The notes: generated by a model not told the origin, from the sequence alone. A stretch of 64,000 nucleotides of DNA from UBA6136 sp044351045 (GCA_044351045.1 JBILGM010000001.1:81280-145279), one strand, 5' to 3'; counted from the first letter of the stretch, positions 16,410-25,480 are shown. Program-made: numbers and translations.

Positions 16410-17792
16410 CTACTTCACATGCCGAATCATGCGCCGGCGCTTCTTGATCTGGCGCTCGGTAAGTTTGTTGCGGCGGTCCTTGTAGGGATTTTCGCTGGTG
16501 CGGAATTCCAGTTTGATGGGGGTGCCGGTGATATCCAGCGCTTCGCGGAAGTAATTGATCAGGAAGCGCTTGTAGCTGCCGGGAATGTCATTGATCTGGT
16601 TGCCGTGAATGACGATGGTCGGCGGATTGGTGCCGCCCTGATGCGCGTACTTGAGCTTGATGCGGCGCCCGCGCACCAGTGGCGGTTGGTGCGCAGTGAG
16701 GGCGTTTTGCAGCAGCCGCGTCAGGTGCGAGGTGCCCATGTCGGTCATGGTCGAGGCATACACCTCGCGCACGGCGTCGAACAGATGGCCGACGCCGGTG
16801 CCGTGCAAGGCGGAGATGAAGTACTTCTCGGAAAAGTCGACAAACTGCAGTTTCAGGTCGAGCACCCTTTTGGTCTCGTCCTTCTGGTCAGGGGTCATGC
16901 CATCCCATTTGTTGAGACCGACGATCAGGCCCCGGCCAATCTCCAGCACCATGCCCAGCAGGTTGGCATCCTGATCGGTGACGCCTTCGCGGGCATCGAC
17001 CAGGTAGATGACGACATGGGCCTTTTCGATGGCCTGCATGGCCTTGATGACGCTGAACTTCTCTATGGTCTCGGCGATTTTTCCGCGCCGGCGGATACCG
17101 GCCGTGTCGATCAGGGTGTAACGCTGGCCATGTCGTTCGAAAGGAATCTCGACGCTGTCGCGGGTGGTGCCCGGGGCGTCGAATACGACCACGCGCTCCT
17201 CGCCCAGCAGGCGGTTGACCAGTGTTGACTTGCCGACATTGGGGCGACCGACGATGGCGATGCGGATGCCGCTTTCATCCTCGGTTTCCTGCTCTTCCAG
17301 CTTGGGTAGGCGCGATTCGACTGTATCTAGCAGATCATCGATGCCCTGGGCATGGGAGGCGGAAATGGCGTGCGGTTCGCCAAGGCCCATGGCGTGGAAT
17401 TCGCCAGTCGCCGCGGCAAGGCTGGCCTGGTCGATCTTGTTGGCTGCCAGGATGATCGGCTTGCCGGTGCGGCGGAGTTGGTGGGCGATGGCCTCGTCGC
17501 CGACATTGAGTCCGTCCCGTGCATCGACCAGAAACAAGATCACATCGGCTTCTTTCAGGGCAATCTGCACCTGGCGCATGGCCTGCTCATCGATACCGGC
17601 GTCGGTTTCAACAATACCGCCGGTATCCACCACGAAATAGTCGCGGTGGCCGCGTTTGACCCGGCCATATTGGCGGTCGCGGGTCAGTCCGGGGTAATCG
17701 GCGACGAGCGCATCACGGGTACGCGTCAGATAATTGAAGAGGGTCGACTTGCCCACATTGGGTCGGCCGACTAAAGCCACGACAGGCAGCAT
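16410..17792 (-). CDS. der: Der (EngA), double-GTPase ribosome assembly factor
   Basis: The 460-residue protein has two tandem G domains. The first starts ALVGRPNVGKSTLFNYLTRT with DTGGI and NKID; the second has GRPNVGKSTLVNRLLGEE, IDTAGI and NKWD. A C-terminal KH-like domain ends in a basic tail (KERQIKKRRRM-like). Der is essential for 50S subunit maturation. Its start is 3 bp after the bamB stop, the gene order typical of gammaproteobacteria. Confidence 0.97.
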   Translation of the reverse strand: MLPVVALVGRPNVGKSTLFNYLTRTRDALVADYPGLTRDRQYGRVKRGHRDYFVVDTGGIVETDAGIDEQAMRQVQIALKEADVILFLVDARDGLNVGDEAIAHQLRRTGKPIILAANKIDQASLAAATGEFHAMGLGEPHAISASHAQGIDDLLDTVESRLPKLEEQETEDESGIRIAIVGRPNVGKSTLVNRLLGEERVVVFDAPGTTRDSVEIPFERHGQRYTLIDTAGIRRRGKIAETIEKFSVIKAMQAIEKAHVVIYLVDAREGVTDQDANLLGMVLEIGRGLIVGLNKWDGMTPDQKDETKRVLDLKLQFVDFSEKYFISALHGTGVGHLFDAVREVYASTMTDMGTSHLTRLLQNALTAHQPPLVRGRRIKLKYAHQGGTNPPTIVIHGNQINDIPGSYKRFLINYFREALDITGTPIKLEFRTSENPYKDRRNKLTERQIKKRRRMIRHVK

Positions 17793-17795
17793 GAT

Positions 17796-18986
17796 TTAGT
17801 TGATTCCAATGGCGGCGAGGACACCCCCGGCCGTATAGACGAAGAGAGTTTCGTCCTGGACCACGGGGGTGGCGCGAATGGGTTCGTCGTCGATCTGCAG
17901 TCGTCCGACCAGCCGGCCATCATCGGCGGAGAGTACGTGCAGATAGCCTTCGAAATCGCCCACAACGAGCCGGTCGCGGATCAGGGCGGGGACCGTCAGG
18001 CGGCGCTGATGCAGGGCGTCCTGTTTCCAAAGATCCCGGCCGCTGGCGAGGTCGAGTTGCCAGACATCGCTCCTGGCATCGCTGATGAAGAGCGAGCGGC
18101 GACCGGCCGCCAAGCCATGACTGGAATAGACGGTGTTTTGCCGCCACTGCACATCGCCATCTTGCAGGTTGACGGCAGTGATGCCACCCTGGAAGCCGGT
18201 GATGTAGACCACGTCATCCTTTACCAGCGGATCGGCATCCAGTTCGACCAAGCGCTCGACTTCCGAGCGACCGTGCGGGATGGCGACGATGGTTTCCCAG
18301 ACCGGTTTACCATCGGTGAGTCCCAGGGCGATCAGCTTGCCGCCGCCAAAACCGTCCAGCACGACATCGCCGTGGATGGTCGGGGAGCCGAGGCTGCGCA
18401 CCGAGAGCGGCGGAATGCTGCGCTCATGCGACCATTTCACGGCGCCATTGCCGAGATCGAGGCCAGCAAGCCGACCGTCGCTGGTACGGACGACGGCGAT
18501 GTTGCGGCTGGCTTTCGGCAGCGCCAGGATTTCGCTGCTGAGCATCGTTTTCCAGAGCAGGGCACCATCGGCGAGGCTGATCGCCATCAGCTCCGCGTTG
18601 CTGGTGCCCAGCAGCAGTTTGTCGCCCGCCACGACCGGGCCGGCAGCCAGTTCCAGCTTCGTCGAAACGGACCAGAGCGTGTCTCCATCCTGCCGGCTGT
18701 GAGCCTCGACCAGGCCCTTGCGGTCGGCAACATAGACGGTGCTGGACGTGACCGCGGGCACGAGATTGACGATCTGATCGTCGTAACCCTTGCCTATACT
18801 GGTTTTCCAGAGCACCGACAGATTGACGGTGGGTTCCAGCGATTCCAGTTCCGTGGGCGGTTCGGAATTGTCGGTTCCGCCCATGAGCCCGCCGACCGAG
18901 CTAGCCAGCTCCTTCATCGCATTGAACTGTGCGCACCCTGACAGCAGGAGCGTGAACCACAGTAACAGGAGGGAAGCAAGACGCAT
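17796..18986 (-). CDS. bamB: BamB, outer-membrane assembly lipoprotein
   Basis: From ATG at 18986 the protein begins MRLASLLLLWFTLLLSGC, a lipoprotein signal with the acylated cysteine at residue 18. The rest is an eight-bladed PQQ-type propeller with repeats such as GDTLWSVSTKLELAAGPVVA and DGALLWKTMLSSEILALPKA. BamB assists BamA in folding outer-membrane proteins. A longer frame to 19007 adds seven residues that fall inside the adjacent inverted repeat, so I use the ATG directly before the signal peptide. Confidence 0.93.
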   Translation of the reverse strand: MRLASLLLLWFTLLLSGCAQFNAMKELASSVGGLMGGTDNSEPPTELESLEPTVNLSVLWKTSIGKGYDDQIVNLVPAVTSSTVYVADRKGLVEAHSRQDGDTLWSVSTKLELAAGPVVAGDKLLLGTSNAELMAISLADGALLWKTMLSSEILALPKASRNIAVVRTSDGRLAGLDLGNGAVKWSHERSIPPLSVRSLGSPTIHGDVVLDGFGGGKLIALGLTDGKPVWETIVAIPHGRSEVERLVELDADPLVKDDVVYITGFQGGITAVNLQDGDVQWRQNTVYSSHGLAAGRRSLFISDARSDVWQLDLASGRDLWKQDALHQRRLTVPALIRDRLVVGDFEGYLHVLSADDGRLVGRLQIDDEPIRATPVVQDETLFVYTAGGVLAAIGIN

Positions 18987-19118
18987 CAGGGAACCTCGAA
19001 AAACCATCCGTTCAAACCCTTCGGCAGGCTCAGCATGAGCAGATATATGACTGTTTTATATGGTATGCCGTGCGTGCTGAGCATGTCGAAGCGCTTTTTT
19101 TCGAGGTTCTCATCAGGG
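18984..19118. repeat. long inverted repeat between yfgM and bamB (dispersed family)
   Basis: The arms GAACCTCGAAAAA (18991-19003) and TTTTTCGAGGTTC (19097-19109) are perfectly complementary over 13 bp. Inside them CTTCGGCAGGCTCAGCA and TGCTGAGCATGTCGAAG pair with few mismatches, so the transcript could fold into one long hairpin with an AT-rich loop near 19050. A related partial copy lies at 51339. The left arm reaches the bamB start codon, so the hairpin sits in the yfgM-bamB mRNA and could affect bamB translation. Confidence 0.75.
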
Positions 19119-19745
19119 ACTGGCCGGCAAATCGTTGAGTTTGAGTTCAAGCAACGGCGACAGATCGCCCAGTTCCTTGGCCTTGGCATAAGCGGCACGG
19201 GCTTCGGCTGGACGCTTGGCGGCTACATACAGATCGCCACGCAGCTCCTGGTAAAGACCGGCAAACTTGCCTACGGACTTGTCACTGGCAGATTCCAGCA
19301 GCTTCAGGGCCGGATCGATATCGCCCTTGGCCAATAGGACGCGACCCAGACGCAAGCGGGCCAGATCCTTGACGGCGGGGTCCTTGGTCGCATTCACAGT
19401 TTCCTCAAGAATCTTGCGGGCGCCCTCAAGGTCACCGGCGTCGACCTTGAACTTGGCCAGGAACAGGCGGGCATATTCGGCATAAGCCGTTTTCGGGTAC
19501 TGTTGAATCAGGCGTTCACTTAGCTTCTGCGCCGACTCGGTCTGCTTGGCTTCAGTCGCCTGGGTCAGCTGATGGTAGACCAGCGAGGCTTGCTCGGCGG
19601 TTTCCAGCCGGTTGCCCTGCCACATTTTCCAGCCACCGATGGCGGCCAGCCCGAGCAACAGGCCACCGAACACGGAGGATTTGTTCTCCTTCCACCAGCG
19701 TTGTAGCGCCTCAAGACGCTCCTCATCCGTCGAATACGTTTCCAT
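19113..19745 (-). CDS. yfgM: YfgM, SecYEG-associated periplasmic TPR protein
   Basis: The 210-residue protein has a cytoplasmic start (TYSTDEERLEALQRWWKENK), one membrane helix (SSVFGGLLLGLAAIGGWKMW) and a periplasmic tetratricopeptide region. This is the YfgM/TPR_21 family, which binds the Sec translocon and passes exported proteins to periplasmic chaperones. It lies between hisS and bamB, its standard place. Length and layout are normal. Confidence 0.92.
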   Translation of the reverse strand: METYSTDEERLEALQRWWKENKSSVFGGLLLGLAAIGGWKMWQGNRLETAEQASLVYHQLTQATEAKQTESAQKLSERLIQQYPKTAYAEYARLFLAKFKVDAGDLEGARKILEETVNATKDPAVKDLARLRLGRVLLAKGDIDPALKLLESASDKSVGKFAGLYQELRGDLYVAAKRPAEARAAYAKAKELGDLSPLLELKLNDLPASP

Positions 19746-19757
19746 GCGTTCCTCGTC

Positions 19758-21029
19758 TCAAAGCAGGGTGTTTAAAAATGGGATCAATTCGGATTGGCCC
19801 AGGGTGCGCTGCCCGCCCTCCTCGCGCAACGACTTGACGCTGATGGTCTGATCGCGAGCTTCCTCATCCCCCAAAATCAGGGCCACGGCGGCACCGCTTT
19901 TGTCGGCGCGTTTGAATTGGCTCTTGAAGCTGCCGCTACCGCAATTCGATTGCAGTCGCAATGTCGGCAAGGCATCCCGCAGACCCTCCGCTACATGGGT
20001 GGCCTTGGTCTCGGCCAGTTCACCGACCGCAATCAAATAGGCATGGGGGGCTGCGGCGGCGTCGAGGCGTTCGGGCTGGTCCAGCAGATCGATCAGCCGT
20101 TCCATGCCCAGCGCAAAACCCACGGCGGTCGACTCCTTGCCCCCCAGTTGGTCGATCAGTCCGTCATAACGGCCACCGGCGCAGACGGTGCCTTGCGCGC
20201 CAAGCGACTGCGTGACCCATTCGAACACGGTCCGCGAGTAATAGTCCAGACCACGCACGAGCCTCGGGTTGACGACATAAGCGACGCCAGCGCCATCCAG
20301 CCGGTCGCGCAGGGATTGGAAATGCGCGCGCGATGCGTCATCCAGTTCTTCGGTCAGCACGGGTGCGCCATTGATGATCTCCCTGAGGTCGGGATTCTTG
20401 CTGTCCAGGATGCGCAGCGGGTTGGTTTCCAGACGGCGGAGACTGTCCGCGTCCAGCCGGTCCAGATGACCGCGAAAATAGTCGACCAGGTTGGCCCGGT
20501 AGGCCTGACGCTCCTTGGTGGTACCCAGCGAGTTGATCTGGAGTTCCAGCTTGGCATCGATACCCAGGTCACGCCACAGGCGGCGGCTCAACAGGATCAG
20601 CTCGGCATCGATATCCGGGCCCGGCATGCCATAGGCTTCGACACCCAGTTGATGGAATTGACGGTAGCGACCTTTCTGCGGGCGCTCGTGTCGAAACATC
20701 TGGCCCATGTACCAAAGCCGTTGTGTCTGGTTGTGCAGCAGACCGTGCTCCAGGCAGGCACGCAAACAACCGGCGGTGCCTTCCGGCCGCAGAGTCAGGG
20801 AGTCGCCGTTGCGGTCGTCGAAGGTGTACATCTCCTTTTCGACGATATCGGTGACCTCGCCAATGGAGCGCTTGAACAGCTCCGTCTTTTCAACAATCGG
20901 CAGGCGAATTTCATGGTAGCCATACGCGCCCATGACGCGCCGCAAGACGCTTTCCACGTATTGCCAGCGGGGCGTGTGCTCCGGGAGGATGTCGTGCATC
21001 CCGCGGATGGCCTGAATTTTTTCACTCAT
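19758..21029 (-). CDS. hisS: histidyl-tRNA synthetase
   Basis: The 423-residue class II synthetase begins MSEKIQAIRGMHDILP. It shows LRPEGTAGCLRACLEHGL (motif 2 region), the histidine A motif LVRGLDYYSRTVFEW and CAGGRYDGLI, with the anticodon-binding domain at the C-terminus. ATG at 21029 is supported by AGGAACCTTG upstream; the longer frame to 21059 adds ten unlikely residues. It charges tRNA-His and sits directly upstream of yfgM. Confidence 0.96.
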   Translation of the reverse strand: MSEKIQAIRGMHDILPEHTPRWQYVESVLRRVMGAYGYHEIRLPIVEKTELFKRSIGEVTDIVEKEMYTFDDRNGDSLTLRPEGTAGCLRACLEHGLLHNQTQRLWYMGQMFRHERPQKGRYRQFHQLGVEAYGMPGPDIDAELILLSRRLWRDLGIDAKLELQINSLGTTKERQAYRANLVDYFRGHLDRLDADSLRRLETNPLRILDSKNPDLREIINGAPVLTEELDDASRAHFQSLRDRLDGAGVAYVVNPRLVRGLDYYSRTVFEWVTQSLGAQGTVCAGGRYDGLIDQLGGKESTAVGFALGMERLIDLLDQPERLDAAAAPHAYLIAVGELAETKATHVAEGLRDALPTLRLQSNCGSGSFKSQFKRADKSGAAVALILGDEEARDQTISVKSLREEGGQRTLGQSELIPFLNTLL

Positions 21030-21070
21030 CAAGGTTCCTGTCGGCTGGGCTTTTGGCACCAGATTTTATG

Positions 21071-21844
21071 TCATTGACGCAGCTTTTGCCGCGCCTGCAT
21101 GACTTCGGGGGAGTCTGGGAATTTGTTGCGCATTGTCTGCAGGTAATCAGCGGCTGCCTGGGTGTTGCCGAGGCCCATTTCGATCTCGATCCCCAGCATC
21201 AGCGCTTCCGGGGTCGGCCCGTTGTTGCCAAGGTAACGCTGCAGGAAGCCCCGAGCAGCCATGACCTGGCCGGATTCGCGGCTCACTTTGGCCATTTCCA
21301 GCAGGGCGGGTGGGAAATTGGGGTTGGCCACCAGCGCCTTCCGCAGATAGTTCTCGGCCTGCGGCAATTGACCAATGGAACGGGCGCAGACCCCGGCATT
21401 GGTTAGCGGAATCCAGGGCTGTCCATACAGCTTGGTATCGATGACCAGATTGAATTGCTCGTAAGCGTCCTGGGGGCGCTCGTTGAGGCAGAGAAACCGT
21501 CCGTAATTATTGCGTGCGCCGAAGTTGTCGGGTTTCAGGCTGAGCGCCTTGCGGAAATGGCTGTCGGCCTGCGAGCGGTCATCGATCCGTTGATAGAGAA
21601 CGGCAATCGCGTTATGGGCCTCGCTGTTTTCATCATTCAGCTCAATGGCTTTCTGCAGGTCCTGCAGGGCCACTTCGTATAGGCCGGATTCCATATAGTT
21701 GACGCCCTTCTCTACGTATATGGACGAAGCCTGATCGTCGGTCAAAGGACTCTGTGAACGGGGGCGTTCCTCCTCCTGTGGCAACGAGGAACAGGCGGCA
21801 TTGAGTCCGGAGAGCAGCAGGGCAGCCAAGCCGACGGCTCTCAT
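21071..21844 (-). CDS. pilW: PilW/PilF, type IV pilus stability lipoprotein
   Basis: The 257-residue protein starts with a lipoprotein signal (MRAVGLAALLLSGLNAAC) followed by about six TPR units (EKGVNYMESGLYEVALQDLQ, NAIAVLYQRIDDRSQADSHF). Proteins with this layout in this position guide the PilQ secretin to the outer membrane. Its start overlaps the rlmN stop by four bases. The usual rodZ and ispG genes that follow in many relatives are absent; hisS comes next. Confidence 0.9.
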   Translation of the reverse strand: MRAVGLAALLLSGLNAACSSLPQEEERPRSQSPLTDDQASSIYVEKGVNYMESGLYEVALQDLQKAIELNDENSEAHNAIAVLYQRIDDRSQADSHFRKALSLKPDNFGARNNYGRFLCLNERPQDAYEQFNLVIDTKLYGQPWIPLTNAGVCARSIGQLPQAENYLRKALVANPNFPPALLEMAKVSRESGQVMAARGFLQRYLGNNGPTPEALMLGIEIEMGLGNTQAAADYLQTMRNKFPDSPEVMQARQKLRQ

Positions 21845-22941
21845 CCGTTTGTAGCGGCCAGCCGAACCGTGCGGCGTGTCCGATCCTTGACCTGGCCAAC
21901 CAGTTGACCGCAGGCGGCGTCAATATCATCCCCCCGCGTCTTGCGAGTAGTGGTGATCAGGCCGCCCTTCTGGAGAATTTCACTGAAGCACTGGATGGTT
22001 TCCCGGCTGGAACATCGATAGTCGGAGCCCGGAAAGGGATTAAACGGAATCAGGTTGACCTTCGAACGGACCGTACTGAGGACCCTGACCAGCTGCCGCG
22101 CATGGGCAGGCGTGTCGTTGATGCCGTCGAGCATCACGTATTCGATGGTCACCTTGCGGCGCGCATCCTGCCCGATGTAGCGCTTGCAGGCCGCAATCAA
22201 TTCCCGGATGGGGTATTTCTGATTAATCGGCACCAGCTCGTTGCGCAGCTCATCGGTGGGCGCATGCAGCGACACCGCCAGGCTGACATCGCTCACCTCG
22301 GCCAGCTTGTCCAGTGCCGGCACGATGCCGGAAGTGCTGAGGGTGACGCGGCGCTTGGAGAGGCCGTAGGCGTTGTCGTCCAGCATCAGGTTGATGGCGG
22401 CGACGACGTTGTTGAAGTTCAGGAGCGGCTCGCCCATGCCCATGAGAACCACGTTGGTCACGGCGCCGATGCCCAGCTCACGCTGAGCTACCCAGAGCTG
22501 ACCGATGATTTCGGCCGCACTCAGGTTGCGGTTGAAGCCTTGTCGGGCCGTCGAGCAGAACGAGCATTCCAGAGCGCAGCCGACCTGCGACGACACACAC
22601 AGCGTGCCGCGGTTCTCCTCGGGGATGAAGACGGTCTCGACCCGGTTCTGTTCGTCGGTTTGCAGTACCCATTTGCAGGTGCCGTCGGAGGACACTTGTT
22701 CGTGGACGATCTCCGGCGGACGGATTTCGCAATCTTCAAGGAGTTTGGCCCTGAACACCTTGCTGAGATTCGTCATGTGTTCGAAGTCGCCAATGCCGCG
22801 CTGGTGTATCCATTGCAGCATTTGGACGGCGCGAAACGGCTTTTCGCCGCGCTCGACGCAGAAGGCCTCGATGGCCTTCCGGTCGAAACCGAGCAGGTTG
22901 AGCTTGGCGCTCGTTTCAGCGGGTGCGGGCGCAGCAGTCAT
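21841..22941 (-). CDS. rlmN: RlmN, 23S rRNA/tRNA adenine-C2 methyltransferase
   Basis: This radical SAM enzyme carries the CxxxCxxC cluster motif in VGCALECSFCSTARQGFNRN and the typical GMGEPLLNFNNV and SLHAPTDELRNELVPINQ segments. It methylates A2503 of 23S rRNA and A37 of some tRNAs. I chose ATG at 22941 (MTAAPAPAETSAKLNLLGFD), which overlaps the 3' end of ndk by 26 bp; the longer frame to 23037 is ndk antiphase sequence. The cysteine needed for methyl transfer near the C-terminus (DIDAACGQL) is present. Confidence 0.95.
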   Translation of the reverse strand: MTAAPAPAETSAKLNLLGFDRKAIEAFCVERGEKPFRAVQMLQWIHQRGIGDFEHMTNLSKVFRAKLLEDCEIRPPEIVHEQVSSDGTCKWVLQTDEQNRVETVFIPEENRGTLCVSSQVGCALECSFCSTARQGFNRNLSAAEIIGQLWVAQRELGIGAVTNVVLMGMGEPLLNFNNVVAAINLMLDDNAYGLSKRRVTLSTSGIVPALDKLAEVSDVSLAVSLHAPTDELRNELVPINQKYPIRELIAACKRYIGQDARRKVTIEYVMLDGINDTPAHARQLVRVLSTVRSKVNLIPFNPFPGSDYRCSSRETIQCFSEILQKGGLITTTRKTRGDDIDAACGQLVGQVKDRTRRTVRLAATNG

Positions 22942-23347
22942 GCGGCTGAAAGAAGTAGGCGATCTCCTGAGCGGCCGTTTCAGCGCTGTCAGAACCGTGG
23001 ACGGCATTCTCGTCGATGCTATCGGCAAAATCGGCACGGATGGTGCCCGAAGCGGCGTCCTTGGGATTGGTCGCGCCCATCACTTCGCGATTCTTGGCAA
23101 TGGCGTTTTCACCTTCCAGAACCTGAATCATGACCGGGCCGGAGATCATGAAGCTGACCAGATCATTGAAGAACGGGCGCTCCTTGTGGACGGCATAGAA
23201 GCCCTCCGCCTGTTCACGGCTCAGGTGCGTCATTTTGGCAGCGACAATCTTGAGGCCGGCTTTTTCGAAGCGGGAGTAGATCTCGCCAATGACATTCTTG
23301 CCAACGGCATCAGGCTTGATGATGGAAATGGTGCGTTCGATCGCCAT
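22916..23347 (-). CDS. ndk: nucleoside diphosphate kinase
   Basis: The 143-residue protein begins MAIERTISIIKPDAVGKNVI and contains the active-site histidine in ENAVHGSDSAETAAQEI. It balances nucleoside triphosphate pools. It is the first gene of the ndk-rlmN-pilW-hisS-yfgM-bamB-der run and overlaps rlmN. The length is standard. Confidence 0.97.
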   Translation of the reverse strand: MAIERTISIIKPDAVGKNVIGEIYSRFEKAGLKIVAAKMTHLSREQAEGFYAVHKERPFFNDLVSFMISGPVMIQVLEGENAIAKNREVMGATNPKDAASGTIRADFADSIDENAVHGSDSAETAAQEIAYFFQPHDCCARTR

Positions 23348-23404
23348 GTAAGCTCCTTAAGTTATGGTGTGAAATAGCGGGGGTCACCGGGTGGGGGAGC
23401 CGCC

Positions 23405-23431
23405 AAAAGAAAACCCGCCACTCAGGGCGGG
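23405..23431 (-). terminator. rho-independent terminator of the isc operon
   Basis: On the minus strand CCCGCC-CTGAGT-GGCGGG is followed by TTTTCTTTT. The six-pair GC stem with a T-run lies about 65 bp beyond the iscA stop and just before ndk, so it should end the iscR-iscS-iscA transcript and separate it from ndk. Confidence 0.85.
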
Positions 23432-23496
23432 AATTAAGTCACGGATTTTATAGGAAAAGCGTGACCGAAGACAGCGAAGCGGTTCAAGCGTTGGGG

Positions 23497-23820
23497 TCAG
23501 ACAGCAAAGCTCTCCCCGCATCCGCATAGGGCCTTGATGTTGGGATTATCGAACTTGAAGGCTTCGCTGATGCCTTCACGGCGGAAATCCACGGTGATGC
23601 CTTCAAGATAGGCGAGCTCTTCCTTATTGATGACCACCTTGACGCCATGTTGCTCGAAGACTTCATCGCCCTCGCCGGTCTGGTCGGCGTAATCCACGAC
23701 ATAGGCAAATCCGGTACAGCCGGATTTCTTGACGCCCAGCCTGAGCCCGAGACCGGAGCCGCGTTTTTGCAATTGCCTGGCCACCTGCTGGGCGGCGCTT
23801 TCGGTGAGGTTTATCGACAT
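23497..23820 (-). CDS. iscA: IscA, A-type iron-sulfur carrier
   Basis: The 107-residue protein has the three conserved cysteines of A-type carriers, C35 in KKSGCTGFAY and C99/C101 in LCGCGESFAV, at the E. coli IscA positions. It accepts or delivers Fe-S clusters to apoproteins. In most gammaproteobacteria iscU precedes it; here it follows iscS directly with a 41-bp gap and is the last gene before a terminator. Confidence 0.92.
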   Translation of the reverse strand: MSINLTESAAQQVARQLQKRGSGLGLRLGVKKSGCTGFAYVVDYADQTGEGDEVFEQHGVKVVINKEELAYLEGITVDFRREGISEAFKFDNPNIKALCGCGESFAV

Positions 23821-23861
23821 GCTGATCTCCTGCTGTTTGCCGGCGCCTGGCGCGCGGCGGG

Positions 23862-24983
23862 TTAATGCGAAGCCATGAGGTCTTTCAGGGCCTCGATGAA
23901 TTGATTCACGTCCTCTGCCGTATTGCCCCGGCCCAGGCTGACTCGAATGGCGCTGCGAGCCGTTGTCTCGTCCACGCCCATGGCCAACAGGACCGGGCTG
24001 GGCTCACCACCGCCACTGGCACAGGCGGAACCGCTGGATACGGCAATCCCGAGGCGGTCGAGGCGCATGACCAGGGTCTCTCCATCGAAGCCCGGAACAC
24101 TGAATAAAGCCGTATTGGGGAGGCGCTGTTCATGTGCGGCGAAAAGCGTCACACCCGGGAGTGATCGCAGCGCCGTTTCCAGTTGTTGACGCAGCATCAA
24201 TGAGTGGGATCTGCGTTCTTCGAGCTCCTGCCGCGCCAACTCGGCCGCCTTGCCGAAGCCGACGATGCTGGCGACATTTTCCGTGCCGCCACGCCGGTTC
24301 TGTTCCTGTCCTCCACCATGCAACAGAGGCTGAATGGGGGCGGTACGATCGGCGATCAAGGCGCCGACGCCTTTGGGACCATAAATCTTGTGCGATGACA
24401 GCGTCACCGTGTGGGCGCCGGTCGCGGCAAAATCTAATGGGATCTTGCCGGCAGCCTGGACCGCATCGACATGCAGGAATGCGCCGACTGCCCGCAAGGT
24501 GTCGGCCAGGGGGCGGGTGTCGTGTATGACGCCGGTTTCGTTGTTGGCCAGCATCAGCGTGCCGATATCGCCCGCTCTGGCCTTGAGTGAAGTCATCGCC
24601 GATGGTCCGGGTAGCCCAGTCTGGCCATTGACGGGCAGGGAGCTGATTTTCCAGCCCATGGTCTTCAGGAACATGAGCGGTTCACTGACCGAGGGATGCT
24701 CGGTGCTGCCACTGATCAGGGTGGCTGGCTTCAGTGAAAAGGCCATGCCCTTGAGGGCCAGGTTATTGGCTTCGGTACCGCCGCTGGTAAAGATGACTTC
24801 GGAGGCCTTGGCGCCAACCAATGCGGCCACTTGAACGCGGGCGCTATCGATGGCGCCCCGGCTCAAGCGGCCCAGCCGATAGAGTCCGGAGGGGTTGCCG
24901 TAAAAATGGCGGAGGTAGGGGAGCATGGCTTCCACCACCCGATCGTCCATCGGCGTGGTGGCGTTGTGATCGAGGTAGATCAT
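23862..24983 (-). CDS. iscS: cysteine desulfurase (IscS/NifS class)
   Basis: The 373-residue PLP enzyme has the NifS-family start MIYLDHNATTPMDDRVVEAM, the PLP lysine in LSSHKIYGPKGVG and the catalytic cysteine in SSGSACASGGGEPS. It removes sulfur from cysteine for Fe-S clusters and thionucleosides. E. coli IscS has 404 residues. This protein ends at FIEALKDLMASH and lacks the C-terminal extension that contacts IscU, which fits the missing iscU gene. It starts 11 bp after the iscR stop. Confidence 0.92.
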   Translation of the reverse strand: MIYLDHNATTPMDDRVVEAMLPYLRHFYGNPSGLYRLGRLSRGAIDSARVQVAALVGAKASEVIFTSGGTEANNLALKGMAFSLKPATLISGSTEHPSVSEPLMFLKTMGWKISSLPVNGQTGLPGPSAMTSLKARAGDIGTLMLANNETGVIHDTRPLADTLRAVGAFLHVDAVQAAGKIPLDFAATGAHTVTLSSHKIYGPKGVGALIADRTAPIQPLLHGGGQEQNRRGGTENVASIVGFGKAAELARQELEERRSHSLMLRQQLETALRSLPGVTLFAAHEQRLPNTALFSVPGFDGETLVMRLDRLGIAVSSGSACASGGGEPSPVLLAMGVDETTARSAIRVSLGRGNTAEDVNQFIEALKDLMASH

Positions 24984-24994
24984 GCCCGCCGACT

Positions 24995-25480
24995 TCAGGC
25001 CCGGATGCCCCGCTGCAGAGGGATTGCGATGTCACCGCCGGAACTGATCTGATCCTGCCTTTCCGCCACCATACGGACGTTCTTCCGCAGCAGAACATCC
25101 TGCAGCGTGATCGAGTCGAGATAGTGTCGAATCTGGTCGCTCAGGCCCATCCACAAATCGTGGGTGAGACAGGGTTGAGCGCTCTGGCAGTTGGCTTTGC
25201 CGCCGCAACGGGTGGAGTCGATGGTCTCATCAACCGCCGCAATGATTTCCGCGATGCTGATCTGGTCAGCCTTGCGGCTGAGCTGGTAACCGCCGCCTGG
25301 TCCGCGCACCCCCTCTACCATGCCGGAACGTCGCAGCCGGGCAAACAACTGCTCCAGATAGGAGAGCGAAATCTCCTGTCGCTTGGCGATGTCGGTCAGG
25401 GTGACGGGTTTTTTTTCGCTATGATAGGCCAAGTCCAGCATGGCGGTGACGGCATAGCGGCCTTTGGTCGTTAAGCGCAC
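24995..25480 (-). CDS. iscR: IscR, Fe-S-sensing Rrf2 regulator
   Basis: The Rrf2-type winged-helix protein starts at GTG 25480 (MRLTTKGRYAVTAMLDLAYH), preceded by GAGGAG at good spacing. With this start it has 161 residues, and the cluster cysteines fall at 92, 98 and 104 (RCGGKANCQSAQPC), exactly the E. coli positions. Holo-IscR should repress this operon. An operator-like site lies about 45 bp upstream. The frame can be extended to 25513, but the ribosome site argues against it. Confidence 0.93.
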   Translation of the reverse strand: MRLTTKGRYAVTAMLDLAYHSEKKPVTLTDIAKRQEISLSYLEQLFARLRRSGMVEGVRGPGGGYQLSRKADQISIAEIIAAVDETIDSTRCGGKANCQSAQPCLTHDLWMGLSDQIRHYLDSITLQDVLLRKNVRMVAERQDQISSGGDIAIPLQRGIRA

